Assembly (NCBI GenBank): GCA_000433355.1
Contig: FR893177.1
Location: forward strand, 1 to 64,000
DNA from: Alistipes sp. CAG:435
GTDB taxonomy: Bacteria; Bacteroidota; Bacteroidia; Bacteroidales; UBA932
Direction: 5' to 3'
DNA: 64,000 nucleotides
This document shows positions 27,829-36,533 of the stretch, in pieces (within the stretch, counting starts at the first letter, position 1; each line of letters starts with the position of its first letter). The translations under genes were made by a program, and so were the position numbers. Under the pieces are notes generated by a model. That model made no database searches and was not told where the DNA came from. It saw only the letters and a list, made by a program, of their open reading frames with translations.

Positions 27829-29448
27829 ATGACCATGAAACGAATAATTGATTTTCTGAATATACTTGCGCTTTGCGCGGCTTTTGGCCTGCTGGCCGCC
27901 TGCGGAGGGAAATCAGGCCTTGACCCCGATCCGGAACCGGAGCCGGAGCCCGTCGAGGAGAACCGCACCTCGGACCTGCCCTACTGTGTACTGTCTGAAC
28001 TGGATGGCGACATCCTTGAGTTGATATATTCAAGATTCACCGGGAAGAGGGTCTCCTGCGAGGAGGCGAAGGTGGTTTTTGTGAGCGAGAAGGATGTCAA
28101 GGACGATGAGATCTTGAGCGCCTACCAGCGTGGAGCGGCGGTGGTCGTGGTCTCTCCGACTTCGGATCTGCTGACGTTCCTTTCGCGGCACAACATCGGT
28201 TTTCTGTCCGCCGAGACGTTGGACGACTGCCTTTTCGTGGCGTTCCACAGGAGCGGCAAGGTCTTCTCAATGGATGACTTTCCTCCAGCCAACCTGAACG
28301 GCCTTGTGTCATGGGTCGGTGACGCGCATTCCGCGAACACCTCGGGAGACGACCTGCTCCAGTCCATCCATCTGTTCTCGTCCCATGACTACAAGATTGA
28401 CAATGGCTTGATCTTCAAGGACGGCAAGAAGGAGTTCAGGGTGACGGGCGAAGGCCGCTTCGAGCAGTACTACTCGGTCATCCCGCTCTATGCGTTCAAA
28501 ACGTCCAAGAGCAACTACATCGGGGACTTCTACATCGTTGACGCCACGTTCTCGGTGGCTTCGTCCGGGATGTACGCCGGTAAGTTCAACAAGGTGCTGC
28601 CGAATGGCTGGACCGGCGATTTCATGGGCTATTTCCTGACCGGCTACAATGTGGACATCTCCCTGGTCGATGACAAAGGCAATCAGGTTCCGGTCCGCTT
28701 CAATCAGGTTCCGTCCCCTTCAACCACGATAAACTCCCAGACCTACACTTCCGGTGTGACATGGTCGTTCGAGGCCGGTTTGTCCGGTGGCGCCGCCGGC
28801 GCCGGGCTTTCCTTGAGCTCAGGCTGCAACTTCAGCAGTTCAAGGACGCGTGAGATCAGGGACCTGTCCATCATCGACAAATCGTCTGACGGAAGCATCC
28901 ACTACAAACTGGAGGTGAAGAACCTGCCGGAGTTGGTCAACACTCAGCCTCCGGCCATATCCAGAGCCACTTTTGATTTCCATTCCGGTTGGGTCTGGAG
29001 TGTGGAGAACACTGTGGAGTCCGACGCCGCCACCCATTACCGTATGAAAGTGACATTGAGCGACATGAACTACCGTGACCTTTGCTCCAGTGCTCCTGGC
29101 GGACCGTACGGCATTCAGAACCGGCCCATCGAGAAGAAGGAGTTTTTCATCGACCTCCCGGTTCCGAACAGAATTCCTTGCGGCAATGTGAAGTTCGTCA
29201 ACAGCGAGAAAGGCAAGTACATGACGGACATCGTCTTTATTGACTCCAAGAGTCCGAGTGATCCTAAAGGCTATCATTTCGATCCGTCAGGCAGTGTCTA
29301 CTCCTATCAGGAGTGCTACGAGACCAGCCTCCCTGAGGGTACCTACATTGTCCAGTACAGACTTGGAGGCACCTCCTGCACCGGAAAGAACATCGCCGTC
29401 AAGAGAGGTGAGACACTTGAGATCCAGTCCGGCTACTATGTGAAGTGA
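27829..29448 (+). CDS. Large secreted lipoprotein, paralogue of the preceding gene; possible pore-forming fold
   Basis: 539 aa with lipobox LLAAC followed by a PEPEPEP linker. Layout: alpha/beta first domain (AKVVFVSEKD...AAVVVVSPTSDLLTFL), beta-rich core (YYSVIPLYAFKTSKSNYIGD), a stem-like Gly/Ser segment (TWSFEAGLSGGAAGAGLSLS), FDFHSGWVWSVENTVES, and a C-terminal sandwich ending GETLEIQSGYYVK. The order (beta core, alternating Gly/Ser stem, aromatic FxxxWVW strand) recalls leukocidin/hemolysin beta-pore toxins, but this is a weak visual resemblance. Paralogous to the frameshifted gene upstream. A 21-bp unit encoding NQVPVRF/NQVPSPS is repeated near 28684-28725. Confidence 0.6.
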   Translation: MTMKRIIDFLNILALCAAFGLLAACGGKSGLDPDPEPEPEPVEENRTSDLPYCVLSELDGDILELIYSRFTGKRVSCEEAKVVFVSEKDVKDDEILSAYQRGAAVVVVSPTSDLLTFLSRHNIGFLSAETLDDCLFVAFHRSGKVFSMDDFPPANLNGLVSWVGDAHSANTSGDDLLQSIHLFSSHDYKIDNGLIFKDGKKEFRVTGEGRFEQYYSVIPLYAFKTSKSNYIGDFYIVDATFSVASSGMYAGKFNKVLPNGWTGDFMGYFLTGYNVDISLVDDKGNQVPVRFNQVPSPSTTINSQTYTSGVTWSFEAGLSGGAAGAGLSLSSGCNFSSSRTREIRDLSIIDKSSDGSIHYKLEVKNLPELVNTQPPAISRATFDFHSGWVWSVENTVESDAATHYRMKVTLSDMNYRDLCSSAPGGPYGIQNRPIEKKEFFIDLPVPNRIPCGNVKFVNSEKGKYMTDIVFIDSKSPSDPKGYHFDPSGSVYSYQECYETSLPEGTYIVQYRLGGTSCTGKNIAVKRGETLEIQSGYYVK

Positions 29449-29771
29449 TCATGCTTTTGCGTGTGATTGGCAAGCAGAAGACTTTGATCATGAGACTTCT
29501 ATGAAAATCTCATAACTTGTAATCCCGTCCGTGGCGTTGACGAGGGCTTCCTGCGGGAAAGAAAGAGGCGACACAAGGACACCGGAGGGGCGGATGCTGT
29601 GGAAGAACGCCAGAATTCCAGTTAACAGGCAACTCATTGTCTGTGAATGGATTAAAACCCTTGTCTTAGGTTGAGTTTTCTCAAGGGACAAGAGGCTGTT
29701 CGCCAACTACCTGCGGTCAAGGAATGGCATGTTCTTTGGATAACGGGGAGGACAGGCTAACAATTAATTGG
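29449..29771. other. Intergenic region with a 39-bp copy of the AraC gene
   Basis: Positions 29686-29724 are identical to 23820-23858 inside the membrane-bound AraC gene. Elsewhere the stretch shows no coding pattern. The copy lies directly before the outer-membrane protein gene and looks like debris of a recombination or a former second AraC gene. Confidence 0.55.
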
Positions 29772-30524
29772 ATGAAAAAGTTATTAGTGGTGCTGGCGCT
29801 GGTTTCGCTGACAGGAAGTGCGGCTTTCGCACAAAGGGTTCATTCTGACAATCAAGACTTTAAGTTTACCGCCGGAGTGAGGATTCCGCTTAAGAACACC
29901 AGAGCTAATTCGGGAGAGGTGATGAGCCTCACCTACGGGAAGTACAACGACAAAGGCTTCGGAGTGCGGGGAGGCGTGCAGTGGATGTTCGAGAACATGG
30001 ACATCAACGACTACCTCGGGACTCCTCTGTCCGTGTCGTGGAGCAACGGAAAACGCACCTCGTTCAAGGAATCAATAAGGCAGGGCGCCAACAACGCCGC
30101 CTACGGAGCATACCACAACAAGAGCTATTTCGGAACGAATCCGGATGCCGGCACCATTCTGGGAAGTTTCTTCGCCGGATTCTTCAACAGGATCGAATTC
30201 TTCGCCGGACTGACTCCGGGCTACATTTTCGGACACCGGGAAGAGCCGCACGGCTTCTCCTACATCGGACAACAGGAGATTGAGCATTACGTCTACATCA
30301 AGAACCGTTTCAGCCTTACGGCCGACGCTGGTCTGGATTTGTCACTCAACCTATGGCGGTTCAGACTGAGCGTAATCCCTTCTTTCCACTACTTCATCAC
30401 AGACAACTACCGGGAGGTGAGCATCTCCCGCATCACCCACGACGGCAGCACCGACACCCACACCTCCGACAAAGCACACCCCTGGCAGTTCGCCATCCAA
30501 GGCGGCCTAAGTTTCTCCTTCTAA
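29772..30524 (+). CDS. Outer-membrane beta-barrel protein
   Basis: Signal peptide MKKLLVVLALVSLTGSAAFAQ, then alternating beta strands with aromatic girdles (FKFTAGVRIPL, FGVRGGVQWMF, IEFFAGLTPGYIFG, RFRLSVIPSFHYF) and a C-terminal strand ending WQFAIQGGLSFSF with terminal Phe, the barrel-insertion signal. 250 aa. It resembles small porin-like or OmpA-type barrels, with no OmpA peptidoglycan domain. It closes the AraC-hydrolase-lipoprotein cluster and may be part of the same surface system. Confidence 0.75.
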   Translation: MKKLLVVLALVSLTGSAAFAQRVHSDNQDFKFTAGVRIPLKNTRANSGEVMSLTYGKYNDKGFGVRGGVQWMFENMDINDYLGTPLSVSWSNGKRTSFKESIRQGANNAAYGAYHNKSYFGTNPDAGTILGSFFAGFFNRIEFFAGLTPGYIFGHREEPHGFSYIGQQEIEHYVYIKNRFSLTADAGLDLSLNLWRFRLSVIPSFHYFITDNYREVSISRITHDGSTDTHTSDKAHPWQFAIQGGLSFSF

Positions 30525-30732
30525 GGAGCGCGACGGTATTGCACTCCCCAACGCAAAAACTGATCTTCAAGGGATCACCACCACTTGAAATCCATCCATC
30601 GGCTTGTAACATTGCGACATGCGAACATTTATCCTCCTGCCGAGGAAAGGGACGAGTATTCCTGAACATCTTCGCCAAGCAATGTGTTGCCTGACCAAGA
30701 CGTGGCCTTGCCTTCTTACCGAATCATCCATT

Positions 30733-30876
30733 TTGCAAAACACTTTCAGCGCGATCACCAATCCAGTAGGCTGTGCATAGGTTAAGGCTGAATTTCTTCA
30801 CAATGAAGGCAATAGTTTTTCACCCGAATGCCGTCCCCATGCCGTTCTGTTGGCGATTGCGCTGAAGGTGTTTCGT
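30733..30876 (+). repeat. Inverted-repeat element, copy B
   Basis: About 144 bp. Begins TTGCAAAACACTTTCAGCGC and ends GCGCTGAAGGTGTTTCGTA, giving terminal inverted repeats of about 25 bp. It is in the same orientation as copy C (39997-40142) and shares much of its interior (for example CCAATCCAG and AAGGCAATA). The two copies bracket the accessory island. Confidence 0.65.
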
Positions 30877-30998
30877 ATTATTCGTTGGCAGAGGGAGTTG
30901 GTCTTCGTGCCGCTTCGAAATGACAAGAGATCATCTTTTTTGACAAAAATATCAAGCAGCCCTTATAAAAATCTATCGATCGTTTTTTCGACTGCTCA

Positions 30999-31035
30999 CA
31001 CTGCCGCTAAATAGCAATTAGCGGTATTACCTTTG
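30999..31035 (+). promoter_or_regulatory. Dyad-type promoter, orphaned (site 1)
   Basis: CTGCCGCTAAATAGCAA (31001-31017) lies in place of the -33 box. The reference CA at 30999 is 29 nt before TACCTTTG (31028-31035). A wider dyad GCCGCTAA/TTAGCGGT is also visible. No plus-strand gene follows; the next plus-strand feature is the first 124-bp repeat. It probably drove the DUF262 operon before the cassette at 31214-34291 intervened. Confidence 0.65.
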
Positions 31036-31089
31036 TCGCGGAAGAATCACCAGAATAGCTCCAATGGGTGGCTTATGATGGTTCAAAAA

Positions 31090-31213
31090 AGATAAGCGGC
31101 AGCCTTGTCTATTCAAAAATGATTGTGAATTTTAGCAAGACATACTTGAGAACACGGAAGTGTAAGTTTATTCTCGAATACGAATCTGGACAATTCACTT
31201 GGAAGAGAGTAAG
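31090..31213 (+). repeat. 124-bp direct repeat, left copy
   Basis: Nearly identical to 34292-34415: same length, a handful of differences clustered near the A-run. The repeat ends one base before the stop codon of the minus-strand 361-aa-type gene, so the cassette boundary is sharp. Its promoter-like part is degraded in this copy (GTGAATTTTAG in place of TATGTACTTTAG). Confidence 0.8.
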
Positions 31214-31214
31214 A

Positions 31215-32258
31215 CTAAAGCTTACTCGTGGCCATTAGCCACAGGGTATGCAGAAATGTGGGAACCAGAGTGTCATCATGCCGGCAGTCGGGTAATTTGC
31301 TTACATCGTCCACCTCGTTCAGGTCGAAATATTCAATGCCCCTGCCCCAAATGAAATCACCGAGTGACTGTCCTGATGGACGGTGCTTCGCTTCATGGAG
31401 GAATTTGTCGGTGAATTGCTGTTCACGACAGTTTTTCCACCACCAGAGACGTGAGCCATCCTGCTCGCTGATCTGCTGGATCATCGCATTTACTTTCACC
31501 TCAAATTTGTTCAAACGAAGGAAATCCGGGATTGAATAGCCCGAGTGGGTGATAAGCGCGTGGGTGGCATAGCAGACACAGATGTGTTCCAGTTTTGGAT
31601 GACGAATCTGGCCTTCGGCCCAAGTCGTTCCATCGTCAAGAGTGTTCTCAAGGCCCAATTCCTTATCGCTCATTGTCGCTTTCAGGCCTTTGGAGGCGTC
31701 CCAGTAAGGATTACAGGTCATTACTTCCATGTCGCCCTGTTTCTCCTGTTGGAGCAGGGCGTTCACAATTATCATTTTGGTGAAATCCGAGCGGTAATAT
31801 TCATCGTCTTCCAGGTGGAGTACATCTTGAGCGGTGTCTCCCCAATAGCGCAGGCATCCCTCCACCGTAAGGTCGTCATCCTTCTCTTCCAAAGGAGAAG
31901 ACAACATCTGACGGTACATCTTCCCTGTTCTGGAGAACATGTCCCTAGTAAGTGAATATAACCGTTCATTCTGACTTTCAAACCGTTTGGCTTCCGAATC
32001 AGAACAATGCAACTCAAACATCTCCGACAGAATGCGATAACGCTCCAAGAGCAAGGATTGCACTTCTTCCTTCTTGCTCTCATCCTTGAGCCATGAATAG
32101 TCCCAGCCGAGAGGATCACCTGTGATCGAAAGGATTTTCCGTTCCCTCTCTGCCAATTCACTGTGGTATATTGTCAGAGTCATCTCAAGGGACGGCATCG
32201 CAGCGGCTAACCTCATCGTTTCCTCGAAATTCGGGCTGATTACTCTAAACGTTCTCAT
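31215..32258 (-). CDS. Unknown protein of the PLD cassette, 347 aa
   Basis: I do not recognise a family. Start 32258 (MRTFRVISPNFEETMRLAAA) follows a good AGGAGAA ribosome site and the dyad promoter at 32276-32312; the longer frame would run into the promoter. Mostly helical and acidic with many Trp, no signal peptide or membrane segment. A central stretch reads VEGCLRYWGDTAQDVLHLEDDEYYRSDF; near the end SLGDFIWGRGIEYFDLNEVDD. Its stop codon abuts the left 124-bp repeat. Divergently transcribed from the 322-aa gene, from adjacent dyad promoters, which points to a joint role. Confidence 0.75.
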   Translation of the reverse strand: MRTFRVISPNFEETMRLAAAMPSLEMTLTIYHSELAERERKILSITGDPLGWDYSWLKDESKKEEVQSLLLERYRILSEMFELHCSDSEAKRFESQNERLYSLTRDMFSRTGKMYRQMLSSPLEEKDDDLTVEGCLRYWGDTAQDVLHLEDDEYYRSDFTKMIIVNALLQQEKQGDMEVMTCNPYWDASKGLKATMSDKELGLENTLDDGTTWAEGQIRHPKLEHICVCYATHALITHSGYSIPDFLRLNKFEVKVNAMIQQISEQDGSRLWWWKNCREQQFTDKFLHEAKHRPSGQSLGDFIWGRGIEYFDLNEVDDVSKLPDCRHDDTLVPTFLHTLWLMATSKL

Positions 32259-32275
32259 TGTATTCTCCTTTTCTG

Positions 32276-32312
32276 CAAAGATATACAACAGCGTTGCCAA
32301 AACCTTTCAGTT
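32276..32312 (-). promoter_or_regulatory. Dyad-type promoter of the 347-aa gene (site 2)
   Basis: On the minus strand CTGAAAGGTTTTGGCAA occupies the -33 region; its reference base (32312) is 29 nt before TATCTTTG (plus-strand 32276-32283). The right half-site GGCA is conserved and the left is CTGAA instead of CTGCC. Confidence 0.6.
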
Positions 32313-32327
32313 TTCGTAAGTCGACCA

Positions 32328-32364
32328 TACTGCCGAATAATTGCATTCAGGCATCCCATCTTTG
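32328..32364 (+). promoter_or_regulatory. Dyad-type promoter of the 322-aa gene (site 3)
   Basis: CTGCCGAATAATTGCAT (32330-32346) with the -7 box CATCTTTG at 32357-32364; reference-to-box distance 29 nt. Leader to the ATG is about 24 nt. It sits back to back with site 2. Confidence 0.65.
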
Positions 32365-32388
32365 CCGAAGATTTAAAACAAATATGCC

Positions 32389-33357
32389 ATGACATTATCC
32401 GAACTGCTTCACAGTGTGTCATTTGATGACCTAATACCGACGCTAAAGGAAGTGTACGGCGTCGAAACCGACATCTATGCCTACAGGGAGGCATTCGATG
32501 AACTGAATCTTCTCCGTCCGATCGGACGGGACGATGGGATTATCAAAGTTTATCGGGACGAAGAGGAACATTATATCGGGGTGAGCGGATGCAACGACAT
32601 CTGGGAGAACCTGCTCGACTTGAATATTCATGTAGAAGAGGGCATCCGGTTGGATGACAATGCTCTGGCCGCATATATTCTTTGGGAACTGACCTTCTAC
32701 GGTTTCTCTCAAGAGGAGCAATCTCCATTTATTGAAAATCTCGGGAGGCCGGACAACAAGTATTCAAAGAGAGCCTCGGAATTATATTCTCGTAAAATCA
32801 GCATGTACGCTCGTGGCAGAATAGAGAAGCGCCAATGCTTCAGTGGAGCCATGTCTTGGGATATCAGCGAAAAGATACACGAACGTGAGCAGCGAAGGAA
32901 CCGCGCCAAGCGTATGCGTGACACCCGTATGGAGCGGTCGATCAAACGCCTCGACAGAATGGCGAAGGTTGAAGACTGCATCCAACGACTACTGAGCCTC
33001 TGCCAGGACCTCGAACGGCATAATCTTGAATATCTTTTTGGAACATATTCAATTACCGAGTCGAACTTCCGCCAGCAGGAGAGTCGTGGAGGCTATAAGC
33101 CTGCGACTTTGTGTGAATCAATATCCCAATACAGCCTCCTCACGCAATCTGAATATGACAGTGTTGTGATTGTGCTTTATTCTTCGGAGGCTGACAGGGT
33201 GAGATCTGAGCTGCGTGCCGCCGTTGAGGAGGTGTTGATTGCGGGTAGGTCTCTGAAGAGATCGGTAGTCAAGGTATGCTCCGACAGCAGGATAACGGAC
33301 GACAGCATACGGGCGTTTGTCGTCACGAGTAAGGACGAGCATAGAAATGCAAGGTAA
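32389..33357 (+). CDS. Cytoplasmic protein of unknown function, DUF6557-like
   Basis: 322 aa. The N-terminal half begins MTLSELLHSVSFDDLIPTL, contains WENLLDLNIHVEE and LAAYILWELTFYGFS, and looks like the DUF6557 type found in Bacteroides accessory regions. A basic helical linker follows (REQRRNRAKRMRDTRMERSI), then a region resembling a compact alpha/beta domain near the end (SVVIVLYSSEADRVRSEL). No signal peptide. Function unknown. Middle gene of the cassette bounded by 124-bp repeats and under a dyad promoter. The family name is from memory of the N-terminal pattern and should be treated as tentative. Confidence 0.7.
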   Translation: MTLSELLHSVSFDDLIPTLKEVYGVETDIYAYREAFDELNLLRPIGRDDGIIKVYRDEEEHYIGVSGCNDIWENLLDLNIHVEEGIRLDDNALAAYILWELTFYGFSQEEQSPFIENLGRPDNKYSKRASELYSRKISMYARGRIEKRQCFSGAMSWDISEKIHEREQRRNRAKRMRDTRMERSIKRLDRMAKVEDCIQRLLSLCQDLERHNLEYLFGTYSITESNFRQQESRGGYKPATLCESISQYSLLTQSEYDSVVIVLYSSEADRVRSELRAAVEEVLIAGRSLKRSVVKVCSDSRITDDSIRAFVVTSKDEHRNAR

Positions 33358-33703
33358 CTGTCGTGGCAGGTAACATATTGATAATTAGTTGAAAATGTGA
33401 TGTCATGGTCTTGATGTAGAGGCCATGATATCGCTCATTTGGCTGAAAACCAGATGCTTAAATGCCACGGGATGGATTATAGCGAGTCGCCTTCTGTGTC
33501 GCCACAGGATTACCCTCAGAGGCAACGAAATCGTCGCGAAACGTCTCCCGATGCCGTAACCGATCACATCGGAAGCATATTCCCCATGTAATGCTGCCGT
33601 CGTATGCGTTTTTGTCTTCGACAGGAGCAAGATTGCCTCTTTGTGCTTCATTCGTGGGACTCATAGACGGTTGCCCTCATATATGATGCTATGCATATTT
33701 GTA
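33358..33703. other. Intergenic stretch with no supported gene
   Basis: About 350 bp. Two overlapping minus-strand ORFs are present but show no recognisable content or ribosome site. The dyad promoter of the PLD gene begins at its right end. Confidence 0.4.
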
Positions 33704-33740
33704 AACTGCCGGGAAATGGCGGTATGGAATTCTATTTTTG
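33704..33740 (+). promoter_or_regulatory. Dyad-type promoter of the PLD gene (site 4)
   Basis: CTGCCGGGAAATGGCGG (33706-33722), reference base 33704, and TATTTTTG at 33733-33740; distance 29 nt. This is one of the most symmetric copies (CTGCC/GGCGG). The gene starts 25 nt after the -7 box. Confidence 0.65.
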
Positions 33741-33764
33741 TCTGAGAAACCTTTCGGAGGCATT

Positions 33765-34271
33765 ATGGGTTACATCAAGTATATTCAGAACACGCAGCAC
33801 TACGAGGAAGTGCTTTCTAAAGCGAAAAAGGTCAAGGAGTCTTTGTGGATAGGCACCGCAAACATCAAGGATCTCTATGTCGGCAAGGATCCGTTCCTTG
33901 GAGTGTTGTCGGAGCTCTTGAAACGTGGAGTCGAGATCCGGCTCATTCACGCAAAGGAACCGGGACCGATCTTCCGCGAGGAGTTTGACCGCCATCCAAT
34001 CCTGATCGATTCCCTTGGGCGGGTTCTCTGTCCCCGCGTGCATTTCAAGATGATGATTTTCGATTGGCGGGAAGCCTACGTCGGTTCAGCCAACCTTACC
34101 GGAGCCGGCATCGGAATGAAAGGAGAGAATAAGAGAAACTTTGAGGCTGGCATCCTGACAGACGACCCCTCGATCCTTGATGCCGCCACAGAACAGTTCG
34201 ACAAAGTCTGGCGAGGTGCCCATTGCCGGGATTGTCTGAGACGTGCCTTCTGCGGCTCTCCGGTAGTATGA
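33765..34271 (+). CDS. Small phospholipase D-like (HKD) protein with C-terminal Cys cluster
   Basis: 168 aa from ATG 33765, preceded by GGAGG at 33756-33760. One HKD-type motif: HFKMMIFDWREAYVGSANLTGAG (His, Lys, Asp, then GSxN), so an active enzyme would be a homodimer as in Nuc/BfiI-type nucleases. The C-terminus has HCRDCLRRAFC, a Cys cluster that may bind metal. No signal peptide. PLD-family nucleases are frequent in defence loci; nuclease activity here is inferred. Last gene of the cassette between 124-bp repeats. Confidence 0.82.
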   Translation: MGYIKYIQNTQHYEEVLSKAKKVKESLWIGTANIKDLYVGKDPFLGVLSELLKRGVEIRLIHAKEPGPIFREEFDRHPILIDSLGRVLCPRVHFKMMIFDWREAYVGSANLTGAGIGMKGENKRNFEAGILTDDPSILDAATEQFDKVWRGAHCRDCLRRAFCGSPVV

Positions 34272-34291
34272 CCGAAGACAGGACTGAAAAC

Positions 34292-34415
34292 AGATAAGCG
34301 GCAGCCTTGTATATTCAAAAAAAGTTATGTACTTTAGCAAGACATACTTGAGAACACGGAAGTGTAAGTTTATTCTCGAATACGAATCTGGAAAATTCAC
34401 TTGGAAGAGAGTAAG
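34292..34415 (+). repeat. 124-bp direct repeat, right copy, with promoter
   Basis: Second copy of 31090-31213, 3202 bp downstream. It carries TTG (34307-34309), 20 nt, and TACTTTAG (34330-34337), a plausible promoter for the DUF262 genes. It also forms the first half of a 70-aa ORF of doubtful value (34327-34539). Together with the left copy it encloses the three-gene cassette. Confidence 0.78.
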
Positions 34416-34570
34416 CGGACATTTTCCCTCGTCATATCCCCTATGCGGGATTGCGCGTGGGACTGCTGCTTATTTTATTCCAACGGTCTTCCAGAACCGG
34501 TATTCTAAAATGAGCGACGGTGCCACGCTTTGGGAATAGGGCTGCATTTCTAATGATATGATCCTAACTA

Positions 34571-36526
34571 ATGCTAATGACTATAATGATGCCGATAAAG
34601 AATGTTGAAATGAACCGAAATGAACTCATTTATTCGGTTGAGGAGGTATTTTCAGAATACCTTGGTATGGGGAAATGCTTCGTGATCCCAGCATACCAAC
34701 GTGGCTATAAATGGAAGAAGGAAGATATCGAACAGTTATTGAATGATATCGATTCCTTCCAAACAAATGGAAATGTCGATGTCTTCTATTGCCTTCAGAA
34801 CATAACATTAGTCAGCAGGGAGGACGGCAATTTCAATGTGGTTGATGGGCAGCAGAGATTGACCACGCTTGCCTTTTTGTTGGCATATCTTGGTAAAAGC
34901 GATATGGTCGCAGGGAAACTGCAATATGATATCAGAGAAGAGTCAAAGACATTCTTGAGCAAGTATGTATTCAGCGGGAAACTGTCAACATTTGGGAACA
35001 ATTCGAATAATGGTGGCGGCAATTTACTTGAATGGGAAGCGCTTGGGATTAAGGAGGACGACGAGTACAATTTTCAGGATATCTTCTACATGTACAATGC
35101 TTGTAGAACAATTGAAGTTTGGTTCAACACTCATTCGGATGTTAAGGAAATAATGGAAGATAAGATCCTTCACTATGTTAAATTGATAGTTAACCTGCCT
35201 CAAATTAAGATCGGGCAGGAGTTTGAGCTCTTTGACAACCTTAATGGCAAACGGGTCCCTTTGGATGGGGCTGATCTGATTCGTGCTATGATTATTACGA
35301 GAGTTGCAAGAAATGAGGCAGAAGATATAGACGACTTCACCAAGCATGATGTCATGCTCAATGAGTATCGTGTAAAGAATGGCCTCAAATTGGACGCTAT
35401 CAATTCGTGGTGGGACAATCAAGAGAGGTCGGACTATTTTGGATACTTCATCAGGAATATCAACTCGAAGGACGAACATATTAAGTTTGATGAGTGCTCT
35501 TATCCAATTGATACTCTTTATAAGCTGCTTGTTCAAACAGAAAAAGGACAAAAATTATTGGGTATCAACGAAACGTCCCTTTTGAAAGGTAGTGGCACAA
35601 TTAAACTTCAATATTTTAAGAATTCCGATAATCTTTGCCGAATGTTCACATTTATTGAGGATATTCAACGATTAATTGAATCATGGTATAATGACTCGGA
35701 GTTATATCATCTTGTTATGTACTCCGCCGTATATATGAATGTGAGTTTCAATGACCTTGTCAAACTGTGGTTGTCAAATAACAGAACCTCTTTTGTATAT
35801 GCTTTGAAGGCTAATATTCGGGAATCGGAGTTCATCGAATTGGCTTTGAGAACTGTTGATAAGAAGGGAAGAACTCTAACGGAAAGGGATCTTTGTTTTG
35901 GTGAAGATTGGTACGACAATGGATATATGATTTCGATCATGGTGCTTCTTGATATTATTCGCATTATTAATTCCAAATCAACTCCTTTCCCGATTGCTAA
36001 TTTAGACCCAAAGCACTTTCTGGCAGATAAAGAAGACAAGGAGCATATTTTCCCTCAAACACCGCTAAATACGGGCTTTGGGATTGATGTCCTAAAGAAC
36101 TATATCGAAATCGCATATAAGTGTGGTTACAAAAGGAAAAGAGAACGTCAGAATGTTGATTGGGCCATCATGTTGGTAGATCACTATTGGGATAAGATTC
36201 GCGACAACAACGACTTCATTAATAAGTTTAACAAGAAGATTGCTACCGAAATCATTCCGCTGAATTCTTTGGGCAATCTTTGCCTTCTCAAGAATAATGT
36301 CAACAGAAGCTATGGGAATGATCCATATCCGAAAAAACATTTCGATATAATGAGAAAATCTGCTGAAGGAGAGTATATCAGACCTCACGTTCTTGATGCA
36401 TTCTCAAAGGTTATGGCCACAAGCGAACAGAGGAATGATACCTCGTATATGCTGCAGTGGGATATAGACGATATAATTCTTCGCAGGCGTTACATTGTGG
36501 ATCAGATTAAAAAATATTTAGACTGA
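34571..36526 (+). CDS. DUF262-DUF1524 protein (GmrSD-like), first of two
   Basis: N-terminal DUF262 domain (ParB-like fold, putative NTPase): IPAYQRGYKWKKEDIEQLL and NVVDGQQRLTTLAFLL. C-terminal DUF1524, a His-Me finger/HNH-like nuclease: EHIFPQTP near residue 500 and IIPLNSLGNLCLLKNNVN. 651 aa as given; ATG 34610 (MNRNELIYSVEEV) is an equally good start. The same architecture is found in GmrSD, BrxU and SspE, which restrict modified phage DNA. AT-rich codon use unlike the neighbours indicates transfer. It lies 7 bp before the second DUF262 gene. Confidence 0.88.
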   Translation: MLMTIMMPIKNVEMNRNELIYSVEEVFSEYLGMGKCFVIPAYQRGYKWKKEDIEQLLNDIDSFQTNGNVDVFYCLQNITLVSREDGNFNVVDGQQRLTTLAFLLAYLGKSDMVAGKLQYDIREESKTFLSKYVFSGKLSTFGNNSNNGGGNLLEWEALGIKEDDEYNFQDIFYMYNACRTIEVWFNTHSDVKEIMEDKILHYVKLIVNLPQIKIGQEFELFDNLNGKRVPLDGADLIRAMIITRVARNEAEDIDDFTKHDVMLNEYRVKNGLKLDAINSWWDNQERSDYFGYFIRNINSKDEHIKFDECSYPIDTLYKLLVQTEKGQKLLGINETSLLKGSGTIKLQYFKNSDNLCRMFTFIEDIQRLIESWYNDSELYHLVMYSAVYMNVSFNDLVKLWLSNNRTSFVYALKANIRESEFIELALRTVDKKGRTLTERDLCFGEDWYDNGYMISIMVLLDIIRIINSKSTPFPIANLDPKHFLADKEDKEHIFPQTPLNTGFGIDVLKNYIEIAYKCGYKRKRERQNVDWAIMLVDHYWDKIRDNNDFINKFNKKIATEIIPLNSLGNLCLLKNNVNRSYGNDPYPKKHFDIMRKSAEGEYIRPHVLDAFSKVMATSEQRNDTSYMLQWDIDDIILRRRYIVDQIKKYLD

Positions 36527-36533
36527 CATTATC

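Noticed and set aside
34327..34539. 70-aa ORF starting inside the right 124-bp repeat
   Set aside because: Its first half is the repeat itself, whose other copy does not continue the frame, and its start lies within the -7 box of the likely DUF262 promoter.
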